Assembly: GCF_000333035.1 (NCBI RefSeq) | Contig: NZ_BANU01000012.1 | Span: 1-49,800 of the forward strand | From: Gordonia sihwensis NBRC 108236 | GTDB lineage: Bacteria > Actinomycetota > Actinomycetes > Mycobacteriales > Mycobacteriaceae | Direction: 5' to 3' | DNA length: 49,800 bases | Shown here: piece by piece, positions 1 through 9,152 of the stretch | How the letters are laid out: the number at the start of each line of letters is the position of its first letter | Position numbering within the stretch: position 1 is the first letter of the stretch | Position numbers and translations under genes: made by a program | The notes under the pieces: model-generated | Told to the model about the DNA's origin: nothing | What the model saw: the letters and a program-made list of their open reading frames with translations, nothing else | Databases searched by the model: none

Positions 1-14
1 CGGGGGACGAGCCG

Positions 15-64
15 CAGACGGAAGAGGAGCAGGGCGCGGGTGCGCTCTGCTCCTCTTCGGTCTG
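15..64 (-). terminator. hairpin terminator after ppa
   Basis: A long inverted repeat lies 13-60 bases beyond the ppa stop codon. The 17-base arms 21-37 and 42-58 pair with one G-T wobble around the loop GGGT, and the flanks 15-19 (CAGAC) and 60-64 (GTCTG) extend the stem after one mismatch. There is no T-run, as is common for terminators in GC-rich actinobacteria. Confidence 0.7.
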
Positions 65-76
65 TGCGGGGAGGGC

Positions 77-556
77 TCAGCCCTGGTAGCGGTCGACAGC
101 CGCCTGGGCCACCTTGGCCGCCTCGGCCTTGCCGACCCAGCCGCCGGGGGTCACTTCCTTGCCCGGCTCGAGATCCTTGTAGTGCTCGAAGAAGTGCGAG
201 ATGGCGTTGAGCTCGAACTCACTGACATCGTCGATGTCCTGGATGTGGTCCCAGCGCGGGTCGCCGGCCGGAACGGCGAGCAGCTTGTCGTCGCCGCCTG
301 CCTCGTCGGTCATCGTGTACATGCCGACGATCCGCGCCTTCACGATGACACCCGGGAACACCGACTCCGTGAGCAGCACCATCGCGTCCAGCGGATCGCC
401 GTCCTCGCCCAGGGTGTGGTCGATGTAGCCGTAGTCGGCCGGGTAGCCCATCGGCGTGTACAGGTAGCGGTCGAGGTAGACCTTGCCCGTCTCGTGATCG
501 ACCTCGTACTTGTTGCGGCCACCCTTGGGGATCTCGACGGTGACTTCGAACTCCAT
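77..556 (-). CDS. ppa: inorganic pyrophosphatase
   Basis: Soluble family I inorganic pyrophosphatase of 160 aa. It hydrolyses pyrophosphate released by biosynthetic reactions to two phosphates, with Mg2+, in the cytoplasm. Visible are the N-terminal [11 protein letters not shown] motif, the [11 protein letters not shown] segment and the catalytic DGDPLD aspartate cluster (Asp52, Asp54, Asp57). The ATG at 556 is preferred over an upstream in-frame codon at 601 because GGAGG (561-565 on the other strand) sits just before it and the homologous region starts there. It is divergent from the carboxypeptidase gene, the same arrangement as ppa and dacB in Mycobacterium. Confidence 0.96.
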   Translation of the reverse strand: MEFEVTVEIPKGGRNKYEVDHETGKVYLDRYLYTPMGYPADYGYIDHTLGEDGDPLDAMVLLTESVFPGVIVKARIVGMYTMTDEAGGDDKLLAVPAGDPRWDHIQDIDDVSEFELNAISHFFEHYKDLEPGKEVTPGGWVGKAEAAKVAQAAVDRYQG

Positions 557-657
557 GCTGCCTCCTGGCGTTGCTGACGGACTGTCCGGAAATTGCTTCA
601 ACGGCTGTCAAGGATACTGTTAACACCGTCGAACGCAGACCGCAGACCGGAGGATAC

Positions 658-2046
658 GTGGCCCAGCCGACAAGTCCCGCCGCCCGGCGGCCGCGCAGAG
701 TGCTGCGCTGGATCCTGATCGTCGTGCTGGTGATGGTGCTGGTGGCAGGCGCGGGCGTCGGTTGGTGGCTCTACCAGAACCGGGCCGATCCGGTTCCTCC
801 CGGAACCCCGGCTCGTCCGGCTGCGGCATCGCTGGACCCGGCCATCGTTCCGGTGTCGCCGAACGCGCCGGTCCCGACGGCCGCGGGGGTCGCGAAGCAA
901 CTGGCGAAGCCCTTGAAGGATCCGGCACTGGGCAAACTGACCGGGCAGGTGTCCGACCCGCTGACCGGAAAAGTGCTGTGGTCGCAGGGCGCCGACGAAC
1001 CACGTGTGCCCGCCTCCAACGCCAAGATCCTCACCGCATCGGCCGTGCTGCTGGCCCTGCCGCACGATTCGCGCGTCAGCACCGAGGTGGTCTTCGGCGC
1101 GAACGGTGAAGCGATCCTGGTGGGAGCGGGCGATCCGACTCTGACGTCGACGCCCGCGGGCGAGCCGTCGTTCTACTCCTCGCCCGGCCGGATCTCCGAT
1201 CTGGCCGAGCAGATCAAGCGGAGCGGCAGGCACGTCACGTCCATCGCCGTCGACACCTCGCTGTTCACCGGCCCGACGATGCAGAAGACCTGGGACCGTC
1301 GGGACATCGAGGGCGGCGACATCACGCCGATCGAGTCGCTGATGGTCGACGGCGGCCGACTAAAGCCGAACGACGAGTACTCGCCGCGCACCGATCAGCC
1401 GGCGCTCGCCGCCGGCCGCGCACTCGCCGAGGCGCTCGGACTCAACAGCCCGGTCGCCGAGACCACGGCCCCGTCGGGTGCGCCGGTGATCGCCTCGGTG
1501 AAGTCGGCACCGTTGACGGTCCGGGTCGGCGACATGATGCGGTACAGCGACAACGTCCTCGCCGAGTCGCTCGGCATCGAGCTGGCGGAGGCGACCGGCG
1601 GTGAGCCGAGCATCTCGGGCGGAGCGCAGGCGGTCTTGAAGACCCTCCGCACCAACGGTTTCGACGTGGGGGATGCGACGCTGGTGGATTCCTCGGGCCT
1701 CTCGTACTCCGATCGCGTGCCCGCGTCGCTGCTCGACGAACTGATGTCGGCGGCCGCCGGGAACGGTCGGCCGAAGCTGCGCTCGCTGCTCGACTCGCTG
1801 CCCGTCGCTCACGGCACCGGAACCCTGGCCGACCGGTTCTTCCCGGCGTCGACCGACGGGGCGGGATGGGTTCGCGGCAAGACCGGAACACTGACCGGCG
1901 TCAGTTCGTTGACCGGAACAGTGCAGACGGTCGACGGCAGAGTCCTGGCGTTCGCGATGATCTCCGGCGGGACCTCACCGGCCGACGCGCGTCCGGCCGT
2001 GGACGCGGTGGTCGGGGCGCTCCGCGACTGCGGCTGCCGCGGCTGA
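658..2046 (+). CDS. dacB: D-alanyl-D-alanine carboxypeptidase/endopeptidase (PBP4 type, S13 family)
   Basis: Membrane-anchored class C penicillin-binding protein of about 462 aa that trims or cleaves peptidoglycan peptides outside the cell. A single N-terminal membrane helix spans roughly residues 14-37. The three penicillin-binding motifs are present in order: S120-N-A-K123, S297-D-N299 and K408-T-G410. The GTG at 658 is chosen because GGAGG lies a few bases before it; the reading frame is open further upstream (to 571) without a ribosome site. It is divergent from ppa and lies 19 bp before the metalloprotease gene. It corresponds by position to Rv3627c of M. tuberculosis. Confidence 0.92.
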   Translation: MAQPTSPAARRPRRVLRWILIVVLVMVLVAGAGVGWWLYQNRADPVPPGTPARPAAASLDPAIVPVSPNAPVPTAAGVAKQLAKPLKDPALGKLTGQVSDPLTGKVLWSQGADEPRVPASNAKILTASAVLLALPHDSRVSTEVVFGANGEAILVGAGDPTLTSTPAGEPSFYSSPGRISDLAEQIKRSGRHVTSIAVDTSLFTGPTMQKTWDRRDIEGGDITPIESLMVDGGRLKPNDEYSPRTDQPALAAGRALAEALGLNSPVAETTAPSGAPVIASVKSAPLTVRVGDMMRYSDNVLAESLGIELAEATGGEPSISGGAQAVLKTLRTNGFDVGDATLVDSSGLSYSDRVPASLLDELMSAAAGNGRPKLRSLLDSLPVAHGTGTLADRFFPASTDGAGWVRGKTGTLTGVSSLTGTVQTVDGRVLAFAMISGGTSPADARPAVDAVVGALRDCGCRG

Positions 2047-2065
2047 CCGACCGGAAGGAAGATCA

Positions 2066-3160
2066 ATGAACGTTCCCGAGCACTCGGCTTCCGACGAGTC
2101 CTCCGCCACGCCGGTCGAGAACATCGACTGGGGCCTGGCCGCCACGGTGGGCAAGCGAGTCGCCCGGCCCGGCCCGCGGATCACGCGCTACACCTCCGAC
2201 CAGGCGTACGCCGAACTGTCGGACGCGGCGGTGCGTGCGGAGGGCCCGGTACGGGAGGTCACGGGGCTGGCCGACGGACTCGCCGTCCCCGCCGCGCAGA
2301 TCCTGGACCGATCGGGGTGGATCGACGCCGCCGCGCGCTCGATGCCGGCGATGCTCGGTCCGGACGATGCGGCCACGCGGCAACCGGAGGTCCGCCCGCA
2401 CCGGCCCGGTTTCACCGGACGGATCGCGGGAGTGCAGGCCGGAGGTCTGCTGGCCTTCCTCTCGAGCGCGATTCTGGGTCAGTACGACCCATTCAGCCTC
2501 GATCCGCAGACCGGGGAACCGGGCGTGCTGATGCTGGTGGCTCCGAACATCATCGCGGTGGAACGTCAGCTCCGCGTGGACCCGTCCGACTTCCGGTTGT
2601 GGGTGTGCCTGCACGAAGTGACCCACCGGGTGCAATTCTCGGCGAACCCGTGGCTCGCCGACTACATGCGCTCCAACGTCGGCGCGCTCACCGGCGAAGG
2701 AGACGAGTCGGTAGCCGAACTCGTCACCCGCATCACCGAGTCGGTCCGCAGTGGCAAGCCGCGCGAGAAGGGCGTGATCGGCCTCATGCAACTGCTGCAA
2801 TCGCCCGAACAGTACGCGGCGTTCGAGCGAGTGCTGGTGCTCGGGACGCTGCTCGAAGGGCACGCCGATCACGTCATGGACGCTGTCGGTCCCGCGCAGG
2901 TGCCGACGGTGGCGACCATCCGCGCGGCCTTCGACCAGCGTCGCAAGGCGCCCCGGAATCCGTTGCAGCGGCTCATCCGCGCGCTGATCGGGATGGACGC
3001 GAAGATGGCGCAGTACGTGCGGGGCAAGGCTTTCGTGGACCATGTGGTCGACCGCGTCGGAATGGACCGGTTCAACACCGTCTGGTCGTCGCCCGAGACG
3101 ATGCCGCTCATGTCGGAGATCGACGCGCCGGACGACTGGATCGAGCGGGTGCTCGGCTAG
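2066..3160 (+). CDS. zinc-dependent metalloprotease, DUF2342 family
   Basis: Protein of 364 aa with the zinc-binding HEVTH motif at residues 183-187, followed by EGDESVAEL and EGHADHVMDAVG segments that may supply the further metal ligand. It belongs to the actinobacterial family often labelled F420 biosynthesis-associated or zinc-dependent metalloprotease; its substrate is not known to me. The ATG at 2066 follows GGAAGGA. It sits between dacB and tilS, as Rv3626c does in Mycobacterium, and is probably cotranscribed with both. Confidence 0.85.
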   Translation: MNVPEHSASDESSATPVENIDWGLAATVGKRVARPGPRITRYTSDQAYAELSDAAVRAEGPVREVTGLADGLAVPAAQILDRSGWIDAAARSMPAMLGPDDAATRQPEVRPHRPGFTGRIAGVQAGGLLAFLSSAILGQYDPFSLDPQTGEPGVLMLVAPNIIAVERQLRVDPSDFRLWVCLHEVTHRVQFSANPWLADYMRSNVGALTGEGDESVAELVTRITESVRSGKPREKGVIGLMQLLQSPEQYAAFERVLVLGTLLEGHADHVMDAVGPAQVPTVATIRAAFDQRRKAPRNPLQRLIRALIGMDAKMAQYVRGKAFVDHVVDRVGMDRFNTVWSSPETMPLMSEIDAPDDWIERVLG

Positions 3161-3165
3161 CGGCG

Positions 3166-4119
3166 ATGACCAGGCGAGCGCAGCAGACGCTGATCGGCGC
3201 GGTCCGCGGTTTCGCCGATCGGCACCTGGACGACGACGCGGTGTGCGTCGCGCTGTCCGGCGGTGCGGACTCACTCGCTCTGACGGCCGCCGCGATCCGG
3301 GCCGGCCTCACCGTGCACGCGGTGGTGATCGACCATCGGCTGCAGACCGGCTCGGCCGCCGTGGCCGCGCGAGCCGCCGAGACGGCCCGCGAACTGGGTG
3401 CCTCGGCCGAGGTGCGCGAGGTGACCGTGGAGGGTGCGGGGGGACTCGAGGCGGCCGCGCGTCGCGCGCGGTACGCGGCGCTCGGCGAGGCCCGCGACTC
3501 CCGGCCCGTACTGCTGGGCCACACGCTCGACGACCAGGCCGAGACCGTCCTGCTCGGGCTGGCTCGAGGTTCCGGGGCCCGGTCGATCGCCGGGATGCGG
3601 GAGTGGTCCGCGCCCTGGGGACGGCCGCTGCTCGGAGTGCGGCGTGCGGACACCCGCGAGGCCTGCGCCGGGTGGCGACTCCCGATCTGGGACGATCCGC
3701 ACAACGATGATCCCCGGTTCACCAGGGTGCGGATCCGCAAGGAGGTGCTGCCTCTGCTCGACGAGGTCATCGGAGGCGGTGCCGCCGAGTCACTCGCGCG
3801 CACCGCGTCGCAGCTGCAGGACGACGCCGACGCACTCGACCCACCGGCCACCGAACTGCTCGAAGAGTGTGCCTACGGCCGGGCGCTGGACGTTCAACCG
3901 CTGCGCTCGGCCCCGGCCGCGCTGCGGACCCGCGTGCTCCGCGGGTGGCTCCGATCGGTGGGGGCGAACGACCCCGTGTACCGGGTGGTCCGCGCCGTGG
4001 ACGCGCTCATCACGGACTGGCACGGACAGGGGCCGGTCGCGGTGGGCGGCGACGAGCGAGCCCGCCTCGTCGTGACGAGGCGGGCTCAAGAGCTCACGGT
4101 GAAGCGAGTACCGAGGTGA
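3166..4119 (+). CDS. tilS: tRNA(Ile)-lysidine synthase
   Basis: PP-loop ATPase of 317 aa. It attaches lysine to C34 of the CAU-anticodon tRNA-Ile, changing its codon reading from AUG to AUA and its charging to isoleucine. The PP-loop SGGADS is at residues 31-36; an LGHTLDDQAETVLLGLARGSG segment and an FTRVRIRKEVLP segment follow, both typical of TilS. The start at 3166 lies 5 bp after the metalloprotease stop. The frame is open far upstream, but that part is a shadow of the protease gene. The last codons encode a perfect hairpin (4058-4087), and the gene ends 1 bp from the convergent secreted-protein gene. Confidence 0.93.
   Translation: MTRRAQQTLIGAVRGFADRHLDDDAVCVALSGGADSLALTAAAIRAGLTVHAVVIDHRLQTGSAAVAARAAETARELGASAEVREVTVEGAGGLEAAARRARYAALGEARDSRPVLLGHTLDDQAETVLLGLARGSGARSIAGMREWSAPWGRPLLGVRRADTREACAGWRLPIWDDPHNDDPRFTRVRIRKEVLPLLDEVIGGGAAESLARTASQLQDDADALDPPATELLEECAYGRALDVQPLRSAPAALRTRVLRGWLRSVGANDPVYRVVRAVDALITDWHGQGPVAVGGDERARLVVTRRAQELTVKRVPR
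4058..4087. terminator. hairpin inside the 3' coding end of tilS
   Basis: Perfect inverted repeat: arms 4058-4070 and 4075-4087 (GAGCCCGCCTCGT and its complement) around CGTG. It lies within the last 20 codons of tilS and 33-63 bases beyond the stop codon of the convergent gene at 4121-4789, so it can terminate that gene's transcript. It may also act on tilS transcription from the other side. Confidence 0.6.
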
Positions 4120-4120
4120 G

Positions 4121-4789
4121 TCAGATGTTGCAGATCTTCGGCTTGAACGGGCTGTTGATGGTCTTGAAGTAGCGGGCGAACGTACCGTTGATGGCGGCAC
4201 CCGCGACCGCACCGCCGGCACCGAGCAGTGCGCCGATGGGGCCCGCGATGAAGGCAATTGTCGGAGTGCCAGCTCCGAGGATGAGGCCGAGGACCGCGCC
4301 GATGATGGCACCGGCGATACCGCCGATGGTGACAGCAGTCGACAGCTCGGAGTTCATCTGGTCCAGCGCTTCCTTATCGCGCTGCTTGCGGGTCTGCGGT
4401 CCGCAGATGACCCGCTGAGCCGGCTTCTTACCCGCTTCCAGGACGCTCGCCGGCGTGGTCGTCGACCGCGCCGCGTCCTTCGACGGCACCAGCGTGGCGA
4501 CGTCGCCCTTGACCGTGGCGTCGATCGGGTACGTGCGGGCGTCCTTGCCGACGTAGGTCAGCGGAACCACGTCGAGCGCTTTGCCGGACGCGTTACGGAA
4601 CACCAGGTTGCCGCCCTCCACGGCGACCGTTGCCCCGAAGACTTTGACGGTGACGTCGTCGGCGTTGCGCTGGACCTGTGCGCGTGGCTGCTGCGGTGCG
4701 GCATGCGCGGGCGACGCCAGGAACGGCAGGGCCGTGGCGAGCGCGAGTAAGGCGATGAAGACGCTGCGTAGTGATGTGCGAAGAGACAT
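4121..4789 (-). CDS. secreted glycine-zipper protein, copy 1
   Basis: Protein of 222 aa with a Sec signal peptide (hydrophobic residues 10-28, likely cleavage after AHA) and a C-terminal glycine-zipper segment of alternating Gly/Ala/Ile (roughly residues 150-205) ending in the YFKTINSPFKP motif. The middle region carries RTYPIDATVKGD. It is a clear paralogue of the next gene upstream (5053-5763), sharing the signal peptide, the RTYPIDA block, the zipper and the terminal YF-T-N-PFK motif. I do not recognise a named function; an envelope or membrane-inserting role is inference. GAGGGAG precedes the ATG. The gene is convergent with tilS. Confidence 0.8.
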   Translation of the reverse strand: MSLRTSLRSVFIALLALATALPFLASPAHAAPQQPRAQVQRNADDVTVKVFGATVAVEGGNLVFRNASGKALDVVPLTYVGKDARTYPIDATVKGDVATLVPSKDAARSTTTPASVLEAGKKPAQRVICGPQTRKQRDKEALDQMNSELSTAVTIGGIAGAIIGAVLGLILGAGTPTIAFIAGPIGALLGAGGAVAGAAINGTFARYFKTINSPFKPKICNI

Positions 4790-4910
4790 GACTCCCTCTC
4801 ATGTGACTGGCTGTGAGCCCGGAACCCCCGATCGTGACCCGGCACCGGAAGTGACGGTCTCGACGCCGGATCGCAACTGAGCTGAGAGAAAACTAAGACT
4901 TCCCCGACAA

Positions 4911-4948
4911 ATATGTGCCAGAACGGCACACACTGTGACTCATGTGAC
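4911..4948 (-). promoter_or_regulatory. conserved upstream element of secreted paralogue 1
   Basis: Contains ATAT followed by the dyad TGTGCC-AGAAC-GGCACA (4914-4930) and the direct repeat GTGAC-TCAT-GTGAC (4935-4948). A similar block, ATAT plus a dyad around AGAAT plus a repeated GTCAC, lies upstream of the paralogue at 5866-5905. It is about 125-160 bases before the start codon. Regulatory function is inferred from conservation only. Confidence 0.4.
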
Positions 4949-4986
4949 GGGGGATGCGCCAAAAGGGTTCCTTCGGACGACGCCGA

Positions 4987-5016
4987 GCGGCCCGCCCGGA
5001 TAGCCGGGCGGGCCGC
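4987..5016 (-). terminator. hairpin terminator after secreted paralogue 2
   Basis: Perfect 13-bp stem (GCGGCCCGCCCGG at 4987-4999, complement at 5004-5016) with loop ATAG, 37 bases beyond the stop codon of the gene at 5053-5763. It separates the tandem paralogues into two transcription units. Confidence 0.75.
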
Positions 5017-5052
5017 GGTCGGCTCGGCGGTCGCCGAGTCAGTGCTGACGGA

Positions 5053-5763
5053 TCAGTGTTTGGAGGGCGACGTGGACGTCGGCGGTGTGAGGTCCTTGAA
5101 GGGCCGGTTGACGGTGTCGAAGTAGTGGAGCACGGCCGCCCCGGCGACACCGCCCGAGATGATCACACCGAGACCGGCGCCGGCGGTCGCGCCGAGCGGC
5201 ACTCCGGCGAAGAAGCACCCGAGCGGCCCCGCCGCGAGACCGAACAGGCAGCCGGCCGCACCGCCGAGAACTGCGCCCAAGGCGGCGCCGATCACGGTCG
5301 AGACGGTGGCGCCGGTGGTCACTTCGCGGCTCAGGCGCGACAACGCGGCGTCGTCGCGTTCGTCCTTGCTCTTGTAGCCGTTGGCGTCGGCGACGCGGAC
5401 CTTCTCCAGAAGCGCCGCGTCGGTCCGGGACGACCGCGCGAGGTCCCTGGACGGGGTCAGTCGCACGGTGCGTCCGGAGACATCGGCGTCGATGGGGTAC
5501 GTCCGGTCGTCGGGTGCGATGAACGTGAGGGGAAACCGTTCGAGCACCCGTCCGGACCGGTCGCGAAGCACCAGGGTGTCGTCCTCGCGGCTGACCGAGG
5601 CATTGGCGACTGTGACGATGGCGTGGTCGCGGTTCGACTGCACCCGGGCGTGCGGCCGCGGGTCGTTCGGGTCCGCGTGCGCGGGCGCGGCCAGGAAGGG
5701 GAGTATTGCGGCGACGGCAGCGATGACCGCGATGATCGCCCGCGGTGCGTTTCGGACAGACAT
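5053..5763 (-). CDS. secreted glycine-zipper protein, copy 2
   Basis: Protein of 236 aa: Sec signal peptide (hydrophobic stretch ending AHA before Asp-Pro), a central domain with RTYPIDADVSGR, then a long Gly/Ala-rich zipper and a C-terminal YFDTVNRPFKDL motif. It is the paralogue of the gene at 4121-4789, with similar order and spacing of the conserved blocks. The ATG at 5763 is preferred over an upstream in-frame codon at 5805 because the signal peptide starts there and AAAGAAG lies 5-10 bases before it. No named function recognised. Confidence 0.8.
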   Translation of the reverse strand: MSVRNAPRAIIAVIAAVAAILPFLAAPAHADPNDPRPHARVQSNRDHAIVTVANASVSREDDTLVLRDRSGRVLERFPLTFIAPDDRTYPIDADVSGRTVRLTPSRDLARSSRTDAALLEKVRVADANGYKSKDERDDAALSRLSREVTTGATVSTVIGAALGAVLGGAAGCLFGLAAGPLGCFFAGVPLGATAGAGLGVIISGGVAGAAVLHYFDTVNRPFKDLTPPTSTSPSKH

Positions 5764-5865
5764 GCTCGTACTTCTTTCGAGGTGGTTCGATGACCTCGCC
5801 GCCACGAGGCTCGGTCGCCGACAACGTTCCGCTACGAAGGGCGTGAACAGGGCGATCCGGACCAG

Positions 5866-5905
5866 ATATGCGCAGAATGCGCGAGAAACGCGTCACTTGT
5901 GTCAC
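5866..5905 (-). promoter_or_regulatory. conserved upstream element of secreted paralogue 2
   Basis: ATAT followed by GCGC-AGAAT-GCGC (dyad, 5870-5882) and the direct repeat GTCAC-TTGT-GTCAC (5892-5905). It matches in layout the block at 4911-4948 before the sister gene, about 100-140 bases before the start codon. The intergenic region 5764-6014 is divergent with hpt, so the element could also touch hpt. Confidence 0.4.
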
Positions 5906-6014
5906 GGAATCGGCGCTGCGGACGCGCTCCGGACCTCCTTCCGCACTCACTTCCGCAGTTCGCTCATCGAGAACCCGGTCTCGCGGGGGCCGCGGGCCGT
6001 GCGAAGCTATAGGG

Positions 6015-6578
6015 GTGGAGCGCGACGACAGCTATGGCGACGACATCGAAGAAGTCCTGATCACCCAGGAACAGATCCGTGCTCGAACGGTGGAGATGGC
6101 GCGTGCGGTGGGCGACCGGTATCGGAACGCTCCGGACGATCTGGTCCTGATCGGAGTCCTCAAGGGCGCCGTGATGTTCATGACCGACTTCGCCCGCGCC
6201 CTGCCGATCCCGTCGCAGCTCGAGTTCATGGCCGTCTCGAGTTACGGCTCGTCGACCTCGTCGTCGGGGGTGGTGCGCATCCTCAAGGACCTGGACCGCG
6301 ACATCACCGACCGTGACGTGCTGATCGTCGAAGACATCATCGACTCGGGCCTCACGCTCTCGTGGCTCATCAAGAACCTCGCGACGCGTTCGCCGCGTTC
6401 GCTCGAGGTGGTGACGCTGCTCCGCAAGCCCGACGCGGTGCGGGCCACGCTCGACGTGGCCGACGTCGGCTTCGACATCCCCAACGAGTTCGTCGTCGGA
6501 TACGGACTCGACTACGCCGAGCGCTACCGCGACCTGCCGTACGTCGGCAGGCTCCATCCGTCGGTCTACTCGTCCTGA
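6015..6578 (+). CDS. hpt: hypoxanthine phosphoribosyltransferase
   Basis: Purine salvage enzyme of 187 aa: converts hypoxanthine or guanine plus PRPP to IMP or GMP. The PRPP-binding loop [14 protein letters not shown], the [12 protein letters not shown] segment near the N-terminus and the C-terminal [18 protein letters not shown] are typical of bacterial HPRT. The GTG at 6015 gives the usual family length; the open frame back to 5868 is low-complexity and not conserved. No Shine-Dalgarno is visible, so the transcript could be leaderless, but the -10 evidence is weak. It precedes ftsH as in Mycobacterium. Confidence 0.93.
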   Translation: MERDDSYGDDIEEVLITQEQIRARTVEMARAVGDRYRNAPDDLVLIGVLKGAVMFMTDFARALPIPSQLEFMAVSSYGSSTSSSGVVRILKDLDRDITDRDVLIVEDIIDSGLTLSWLIKNLATRSPRSLEVVTLLRKPDAVRATLDVADVGFDIPNEFVVGYGLDYAERYRDLPYVGRLHPSVYSS

Positions 6579-6795
6579 TCGGGTGGCCGCGGCACGGTCG
6601 GCGGAACAACCGGACCACCTGCGACGTTGAGTCTTCAGCCGGCAACCCGGGCCGGGGCTCGACGGAGCAGGCCGTACGGCGGCGACGATCCGGCCCTCTA
6701 CAGGTAGCCTCGTATTTCGAGCCGACGGGAAGGACAAATGGGCACGGCGGCGTGGTGAACACCGAACACAACGACCCGCGCCCACGCGTACACGC

Positions 6796-9123
6796 ATGAA
6801 TCGCAAGACACTGTTCCGGAATCTGGCCATCGTGGCCGTCATTCTGTTCGCCATCTGGGGCTTCAGCATGATGCGGAATTCCGATCGCGAGTACACCGAT
6901 GTCGACACGTCGGTCGCAATGGCCCAGCTGGACAAGAAGAACACCAAGTCGATCCAGATCGATGACCGGGAGCAGCGGCTCCGCATCGAACTGAAGGATC
7001 CGATCAAGGTCGGAGACTCCGAGGCCAGCAAGATCTCGACCCAGTACCCGGCCGGCGTCACCGGCCAGATCTTCAACGCCGTGGTCGACACCGGGTCCGA
7101 GTACCAGACGAATGTCACCAAGGACTCCGGGATCTGGCAGTCGATCCTGATCTTCGTCCTGCCGATGGTGATCCTCTTCGGGCTCTTCTTCTTCGTGATG
7201 AGCCGGATGCAGGGTGGACGCGGCGGGGTGATGGGCTTCGGGAAGTCGAAGGCCAAACAGCTCAGCAAGGACATGCCGAAGACCACCTTCGCCGATGTGG
7301 CGGGTGCTGACGAGGCCGTCGAGGAACTCGACGAGATCCGCGACTTCCTGCAGAACCCGGCTCGGTACCAGGCACTCGGCGCCAAGATCCCGAAGGGTGT
7401 GCTGCTGTACGGTCCGCCCGGCACCGGTAAGACGCTGCTCGCGCGCGCCGTCGCCGGCGAGGCCGGCGTGCCCTTCTTCACGATCTCCGGCTCGGACTTC
7501 GTGGAGATGTTCGTCGGTGTCGGCGCCTCGCGTGTGCGCGACCTGTTCGAACAGGCCAAGCAGAACAGCCCGTGCATCATCTTCGTCGACGAGATCGACG
7601 CGGTGGGCCGCCAGCGCGGCGCCGGACTCGGCGGCGGGCACGACGAGCGCGAGCAGACGCTGAACCAGCTGCTCGTCGAGATGGACGGTTTCGGTGACCG
7701 TTCCGGCGTCATCGTCATGGCCGCGACCAACCGACCCGACATCCTCGACCCGGCGCTGCTGCGTCCCGGCCGCTTCGACCGCCAGATCCCGGTCGGCAAC
7801 CCGGACATCGCCGGGCGCAAGGCGATCCTCGCCGTGCACGCGAAGGGCAAGCCGATCGCGCCGGACGCCGACCTCGACGGGCTCGCCAAGCGCACCCCGG
7901 GCATGTCCGGTGCCGATCTCGCGAACGTCATCAACGAGTCGGCACTGTTGACGGCGCGCGAGAACAAGACGGTCATCACCGGCGAGGCGCTGGAGGAGGC
8001 CGTCGACCGCGTGATCGGCGGCCCGCGCCGCAAGAGCCGGATCATCAGCGAGCATGAGAAGAAGGTCGTCGCCTATCACGAGAGCGGTCACACGCTCGCC
8101 GCGTGGGCGATGCCCGACCTCGATCCGATCTACAAGGTCACCATCCTGGCCCGCGGACGCACCGGCGGACACGCCCTGGCAGTTCCGGAGCAGGACAAGG
8201 ACCTGATGACCCGATCGGAGATGATCGCCCGGCTGGTGATGGCCATGGGCGGTCGTGCCGCCGAGGAGCTCGTCTTCCACGAGCCCACCACTGGAGCCAG
8301 CTCCGACATCGACCAGGCCACCAAGATCGCGCGGGCGATGGTCACCGAGTACGGCATGAGCGCCAAGCTCGGCGCCGTCCGCTACGGCCAGGAGCAGGGC
8401 GATCCGTTCCTCGGCCGCGGCATGGGGTCGACACCGGACTACTCGGTGGGCGTCGCCGCGGAGATCGACGACGAGGTACGGAATCTGATCGAGGCCGCGC
8501 ACACCGAGGCGTGGTCGATCCTGAACCAGTACCGCGACGTCCTGGACGTGCTGGCCGGCGCTCTGCTGGAGAAGGAGACCCTGGTCCGCAAGGATCTCGA
8601 GGCGATCCTCGGGGAGGTGGGCAAGCGCCCGCGCATCACCAAGTTCGACATCTTCGGTGAGCGGATCCCGAGCACCAAGCCGCCGATCAAGACTCCCGGC
8701 GAGTTGGCGGCTGAGCGCGGCGAGCCGTGGCCGAGGGTGGAGGAGCCGGTACCGGTTCCGGCCCGCCAGGCCGATCCGGCGGCGCCCGCTTTCGGGCAGC
8801 CCGTGCAGTACGGTGCTCCGCCTCACGCGCAGGCACCGCAGTACGGCACGCCCTACGGTCAGCAGCCGTCCGGGGTGCCGGAACCGCACGTGCCGCACCA
8901 GAACGGGACGCCCCAGAACGGCGGAACCCAGAACGGCGGACCCCACTACGGGGCGCCGCAGTACGGGGCACCGCACGACGGACCGCGCCAGTACGGGACG
9001 CCCGGCGCCGATCAGCAGCCCGGGCAGGGGCACGGCCACGGGACTCGGCCGGATTACGGCGCCCCCCGCGACTGGTCGGCACCCGGTTGGCCGCCGGCAG
9101 ATGATTCGCGCGACGGTCAGTGA
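6796..9123 (+). CDS. ftsH: ATP-dependent zinc metalloprotease FtsH
   Basis: Membrane-anchored AAA+ protease of 775 aa that degrades misfolded membrane proteins and regulatory targets. Two membrane helices (about residues 7-27 and 115-137) flank an extracytoplasmic segment. The AAA domain has Walker A GPPGTGKT at 206-213, Walker B IIFVDEID and the RPGRFDR arginine finger. The zinc site HESGH is at 428-432. The last ~100 residues are a Pro/Gly/Gln/Tyr-rich tail with repeated QYG(A/T)P and QNGG units, also seen as disordered tails in mycobacterial FtsH. No clear ribosome site precedes the ATG; two tiny frames lie just upstream (see findings). Confidence 0.96.
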   Translation: MNRKTLFRNLAIVAVILFAIWGFSMMRNSDREYTDVDTSVAMAQLDKKNTKSIQIDDREQRLRIELKDPIKVGDSEASKISTQYPAGVTGQIFNAVVDTGSEYQTNVTKDSGIWQSILIFVLPMVILFGLFFFVMSRMQGGRGGVMGFGKSKAKQLSKDMPKTTFADVAGADEAVEELDEIRDFLQNPARYQALGAKIPKGVLLYGPPGTGKTLLARAVAGEAGVPFFTISGSDFVEMFVGVGASRVRDLFEQAKQNSPCIIFVDEIDAVGRQRGAGLGGGHDEREQTLNQLLVEMDGFGDRSGVIVMAATNRPDILDPALLRPGRFDRQIPVGNPDIAGRKAILAVHAKGKPIAPDADLDGLAKRTPGMSGADLANVINESALLTARENKTVITGEALEEAVDRVIGGPRRKSRIISEHEKKVVAYHESGHTLAAWAMPDLDPIYKVTILARGRTGGHALAVPEQDKDLMTRSEMIARLVMAMGGRAAEELVFHEPTTGASSDIDQATKIARAMVTEYGMSAKLGAVRYGQEQGDPFLGRGMGSTPDYSVGVAAEIDDEVRNLIEAAHTEAWSILNQYRDVLDVLAGALLEKETLVRKDLEAILGEVGKRPRITKFDIFGERIPSTKPPIKTPGELAAERGEPWPRVEEPVPVPARQADPAAPAFGQPVQYGAPPHAQAPQYGTPYGQQPSGVPEPHVPHQNGTPQNGGTQNGGPHYGAPQYGAPHDGPRQYGTPGADQQPGQGHGHGTRPDYGAPRDWSAPGWPPADDSRDGQ

Positions 9124-9152
9124 AGGAGACGCGAGTTGAACGCCGGAGTCCA

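Noticed and set aside
2317..3165. Long N-terminal extension of the tilS frame through the metalloprotease gene
   Set aside because: It is the shadow of the protease gene; the ATG at 3166 gives the usual tilS length and start.
5964..9039. Very long open frames antisense to hpt and ftsH
   Set aside because: They mirror the codons of strong, conserved genes in GC-rich DNA and have no recognisable protein features or ribosome sites.
8700..9120. Repeats in the ftsH 3' end as a CRISPR-like or tandem DNA repeat
   Set aside because: They are in-frame codons for a Pro/Gly/Tyr/Gln-rich protein tail with irregular spacing.
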